Notes under the pieces: model-generated
What the model was told of the DNA's origin: nothing
What the model saw: only the letters and a program-made list of their open reading frames with translations
Database searches by the model: none
In this document: positions 60,470 to 64,000 of the stretch, piece by piece
How positions within the stretch are numbered: position 1 is the first letter of the stretch
Layout of the letters: every line of letters begins with the position of its first letter
Program-made: the position numbers and the translations under genes
Assembly: GCA_008360955.1 (NCBI GenBank)
Contig: LUCM01009888.1
Location: forward strand, 271,764 to 335,763
Source of the DNA: Fasciolopsis buskii
Taxonomy: Eukaryota; Platyhelminthes; Trematoda; Plagiorchiida; Fasciolidae
Direction: 5' to 3'
Length of the DNA stretch: 64,000 nucleotides

Positions 60470-61290
60470 CGGTTGCAATTTCGGGATCAGTCTGCATGTA
60501 CTCGGGAAGAGTATTAAGTGTTCCTCACTCAAGTCTCCTCAAATCGTCATGAATGACTATGACTGCCATCGACGTTTGGATGATGCACCACATTTTCGGC
60601 AAAAATCAACCAAAAGGAGTCGAATAAGGATGCCGAGTTGTTCATATAAACGAGAAAGATTAATGGTTCGAGCCTTGAATCTTACGGAGCACTGCTGGTG
60701 ACCTCATAAAAGTAAGGGATTGTCTGCGTGACTCCTGCGGAGAAAATCCTCTCAGTTAAGAAGTCCTCTGTGTATTACCACAAAGGGGTCATTAACACAA
60801 AGTGCCTGAGCATCTCAATCAGTCTGCTATGCGGGACCTTACCGATTACTCTACTGAAATATATGAATACGGCGTCTGTGGATGACCCACGGTCTTGACA
60901 GACGCCCCATGTTCCCGAGCCAGTTACAAAATGGAAACCACAACTTCTTTGGGGGAAATGCTTGTTGCTGAGAGCATATTAGCTGGCCCGTGAATCGATA
61001 GTTACTCATCCATCTAGCAACCATCCTGTCCATAACTATGCTAGCTACACAAGTCAAATTGACTTAGGGGCACCTGACAAAGTTGCCTCCAACATTCACC
61101 TGAACAAGACGAACATCATCGCAGATTCCATTCGGTAGGTAGGGTTCTGATTGAATAGCTTTGTAAAAATTCCAGCGAATGCGGATCCTGCTCCTTTGAA
61201 ATAAATGAGTTCTCTGAGTCAGGACCCAGGGATCGAGATCAGTTCATAACCCTGTGTGTCTCTACCGCTTCGTCGACAGTGAAGACCTCT
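60470..61290 (-). pseudogene. Second CR1/Jockey-type LINE RT, heavily decayed
   Basis: Read on the minus strand across frames: V-x-E-A-V-E, then GPDSENSF (the P-G-P-D block) and TLPTEWN at the start. Later come STDAVFIYFSRVIGKVPH (motif A, usual form D-x-x-F-L-D-F-S-K-A-F-D-K-V-P-H, with the catalytic Asp now Tyr and A-F-D lost), EDFLTERIFSAGV, YEVTSSAP and LEPLIFLVYMNN (motif B, usual form S-G-V-P-Q-G-S-V-L-G-P-L-L-F). Motif C is not found. The order and spacing are right for one RT domain. It is a different family from the LINE at 24530-27560, because the sequence around motif A is of the D-F-S-K-A-F-D-K-V-P-H kind rather than D-Y-S-S-A-F-D. Confidence 0.7.
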
Positions 61291-61299
61291 AAACCACAG

Positions 61300-62640
61300 A
61301 CGGTGCGAAACCTAACAACTACTGTTCTCGGTTAACAGCTGGTGGTTACACAAGGACGACCTGAAGCTTTCAATTCCGTGGATTGAAAGGAGGCACTCGA
61401 AAAAACTGAAGTTTACGTGCAGAGAGAAAATATGTTCCACTGTTATTGGTAAAGTGATCTGTTATTAAATTTCATTTTGAACATCATAAGTCGCAGGACT
61501 GGAAATGTGAGAGAAATTGCTCCTTTGCACATTCCGCGGTAAACCCTTCTGTGTCTACACATGGAGGATAAGCTAACACGGATGTAGTAGTGCGGAATCC
61601 GTCAATCTTAGCATTTTACGTATCATATGACGTGCATATAGGTGCACATACATCTATCAGTATATTGTCATGCATGCATATTTATGGATACATCAACGAA
61701 TTTTGGGAATGACCCGGGTTGATTGGACAAAATCCCTTATTGAAATACGCAAATCCTTAAGCAGCCGGTGTTCAGTTTGATGCCGTAAAACTGCTATTGT
61801 TATTTTTACGACCGCTAAAACTTCGCAACCAACTGGCACCAAAAACCAGACAAATTTCATAGGCTGGGGTGCAGGGATTTGGTACTCAATTCGTACATTT
61901 CAGTGAAAGATTTTGCACAGTCAAACCCGGGTACCTCCGGGTCCCTAAGAATCCACAGAAATTCGTAGAATGATGCGAGGAAATTTGCGGACAAATGTAG
62001 ATACGTAGACATTTGGTATACGTACACTTCTAGTAAACAGCTTTTTCTTAAATGTAAACCCGGAGTAACGTCACGCTTGTGTTTTTATACTAGTCAGTTA
62101 GTATAACTTGCAAACATACGTGCACATTAGTTTCATAAATGTGCATTGATATTGATCCGTCGGAGAAAACTTTCAACATTTTGCATCGTTTTCTCTACGA
62201 TCTGCTTTGATGCATGGGTTGTGACATACGTTTCATTGTGTGACCATTCACGATTTTGCTGATTCCGGAAATTTCAAGCGCGTTTGTCTTCGACTGCTGC
62301 TTTCAGATGGGTATTTCTGCTATGGTTTGCTTTACTAATGCACTCCCGTAAGGGTGCAATTTCGGCAATTATGATGGCTTTTCATGGCTTTCCATATTGC
62401 TACATGTAATACGGCATGAACTGAGGACCTTGAACAGCAAAAATAGGCGAATTCGATTTGTATTTTGACTGGTGCAGTTGCCATTCATTCTCGATTGCAT
62501 TCGGTTATTTCCATTTATTCGGTAGGGCTACCAGCAAAACTGGCTTAATTCAACAGAAGTATGACATACACAAGATAGTTAATGTATCTGGCCATCGGCT
62601 TCAATCTTCTCGGTTCCATTGGCTTAGGGGACTTGTTCAA
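61300..62640. other. Non-coding stretch, nothing recognised
   Basis: No ORF or repeat signature was identified. Some alternating purine-pyrimidine sequence with GCATGCATA-type words lies at 61625-61690. Confidence 0.4.
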
Positions 62641-62644
62641 CTGC

Positions 62645-62712
62645 AGTTCGAAAATCCCATGAACGACCCTTTCGAGTTGCATATCGAACGTCTTAACCAC
62701 TGAGCAATCTGG
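62645..62712 (-). repeat. tRNA-derived SINE head, minus strand
   Basis: On the minus strand ATTGCTCAGTGGTTAAG (62693-62709) is very close to the canonical tRNA D-arm/A-box sequence. It is followed by ACTCGAAAGGGTCG and a B-box-like GATTTTCGAACTG. The order and spacing match a tRNA-derived SINE head rather than a working tRNA, because the anticodon arm and acceptor stem do not pair. No hammerhead body is visible downstream, so it may be a different SINE family from the one at 9921. Confidence 0.45.
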
Positions 62713-62810
62713 TTCTGAGTTTCAGTACATTTGATGAGTCTGTGTTTTAGATGTTATTTTCTTCTTTGTGTCGCACGATATGTTTTTGTTTTACATTAAA
62801 GTGGCCTATT

Positions 62811-63077
62811 ATGTCCGAGGAAGATAAAATAAAATGCGACGTCGATTCTATTGCATTGGATTTATCACTTAAGCCCTTGGCATTTAGCCCTCATGATCCC
62901 GAGGTTCGGTTTTTATCCAAAAAGCTGCATTCCAAGGCACCTAGGTTTGCTTCCCGGCTAACCACAACTACGTCTCAAATTCCAGCCCCATGGATGTTAC
63001 CCCGTTGGTTACGGACCTTAGTTTTACGCCCAAGCAACAGATCTTTTGTTGTGACATTAATTGAGTTTACGGAATGA
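62811..63077 (+). CDS. Unidentified ATG ORF, possible first coding exon
   Basis: ATG at 62811 opens 88 codons to a TGA at 63075-63077. The first half is coherent and charged (M-S-E-E-D-K-I-K-C-D-V-D-S-I-A-L-D-L-S-L). The C-terminal half is rich in Arg, Leu, Pro and Trp and less convincing. A pyrimidine-rich stretch ending in AAAG just upstream of the ATG could be an acceptor of a 5' untranslated exon. No family is recognised and a splice donor is not clear. Confidence 0.25.
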   Translation: MSEEDKIKCDVDSIALDLSLKPLAFSPHDPEVRFLSKKLHSKAPRFASRLTTTTSQIPAPWMLPRWLRTLVLRPSNRSFVVTLIEFTE

Positions 63078-63099
63078 ACTGTTGGGCGAATTTAGTTAG

Positions 63100-64000
63100 T
63101 GAGACGATGCTTTGTTTCCATCTGGTTCATCTTTGGTCTCTGGCTGGCACGGCCGACAAGGTTTCCGAGATAGGCCCCTAACTGTGGTTTGAGTCACTCC
63201 AGGTCCACCTTCAAACCACTCCGACGGGCCCCCAGTGGGCAATAACGTTGTTGCGCTTGCCCATAATGCAGCTGACCCCTTCGTTTTCACGATTTAGCAC
63301 AATCATTTTATTGTCGATCTTGGCGAGCCCCTAGAGAGATCTCGTATCTTGTACTTAGTCCACAAACGCCTGCCGTTCGAGGATAGAGTACGTTTAATCG
63401 TACCCGCCCTCAAACCTAGTAAACTGTCACAAACCGAACTAAACAGCAGGCCAAGTCCTATGTCCTTCTGCCACAGCTGCATCAACCCGATATATGAAGA
63501 AAACCTTTGGACCTCAGTCGTATCATCGGCCATTCGGGACAGGCTCTAAGAACTGTCGTGAACCTCACTTATGATCAGTGGAAAGCATCATTTGTGACGG
63601 ATAAACGAGATCGTACTTTACAGCGAACAGTCTACTTTGATCACATAACCACCGTACAAAATTGAAGGCAGTTACAACTTACCACATTTCACTGATTCCG
63701 AAAGTCCCTTAGTACACGCCATCTTTTTTTACTACAGGATTCAATATAATCAAAACTCTTTTGAAAACAGGCAATACCGCGTAACAAAAATCCCCGTTTA
63801 GTAGACGTTTTCTTAGCTTTTCAGCCCATTATTTTGACTGTTGATGTCATGGGAATGCAAATCCATTCAGAATGATAGTACTTACAAAATTTTTCTGTGT
63901 CAGTAATCTAAATTCAACTTTCTGTACTCCAGGCCATCCAGCTATTGAAGAATCCCGAATAACAGTCACTAAAATCCGAACAGAATGGCTGATTTTCCGT
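63100..64000. other. G+C-richer patch and unidentified sequence to the right edge
   Basis: 63105-63300 is noticeably more G+C-rich than its surroundings and reads open on the minus strand (63290-63096) without a known motif. A plus-strand frame at 63349-63549 is also open, with no recognised family. Either may be an old repeat. The remainder to 64000 shows nothing. Confidence 0.3.

Noticed and set aside
1..64000. CRISPR arrays, bacterial operons, rRNA genes and canonical tRNA genes
   Set aside because: No regularly spaced direct repeats, no prokaryotic gene packing and no rRNA segments were seen; tRNA-like matches are SINE heads without complete cloverleaf pairing.

Overview
The window looks like eukaryotic flatworm DNA, most likely from a digenean trematode. 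It is A+T-rich, has almost no long open frames, and has no operons or bacterial-type gene packing. Its recognisable content is mostly decayed retrotransposons: one family of non-LTR 3' fragments, a CR1/Jockey-like LINE, a Penelope-like element with a GIY-YIG domain, a Ty3/gypsy pol, and tRNA-headed SINEs, at least one of which carries a hammerhead ribozyme core. The combination of hammerhead SINEs, Penelope elements and these LINE families is what I know from schistosomes and related flukes. The lineage call is inference, because no species marker is present.

Layout. 1-1160 holds two minus-strand pieces of the same reverse transcriptase (RT) region. 1754-2955 is the only convincing host coding segment: the glutamine-rich last exon of an unidentified gene, with a splice acceptor before it and a poly(A) signal after it. 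3790-5783 contains a plus-strand LINE tail followed by a foldback structure, in which two near-identical ~250-bp inverted arms enclose a minus-strand LINE tail. 5790-24520 is mostly featureless A+T-rich DNA, apart from a hammerhead SINE at 9921-10118, a TA repeat and a few weak ORFs. 24530-27560 is a nearly complete minus-strand CR1/Jockey-like LINE with endonuclease and RT. 27960-29432 holds two SINE remnants and another LINE tail. 32431-34840 is a well preserved Penelope-like element with a 42-bp inverted repeat at its 5' end, and a SINE remnant lies just downstream. 34990-43000 shows nothing I can identify. 43030-45610 is a decayed Ty3/gypsy pol in the order protease, RT, RNase H, integrase. 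It is followed at 45902-46069 by an inverted dimer that resembles Penelope 3' ends with a broken hammerhead-like fold. 46080-60460 is nearly empty apart from microsatellites, unidentified ORFs and a possible tRNA-like piece. 60470-61290 is another LINE RT, 62645-62712 a tRNA-like SINE head, and 62811-63077 a possible first coding exon.

The genes do not form a pathway. The window is an intergenic or intronic repeat landscape beside one host gene. The most interesting signals are structural: the SINE with every invariant hammerhead core base intact, its decayed relatives, the foldback unit, and the inverted repeats tied to Penelope-type elements. No element ORF is free of stops or frameshifts, so none looks autonomous now. 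All similarity statements come from reading motifs by eye; no database search was run.
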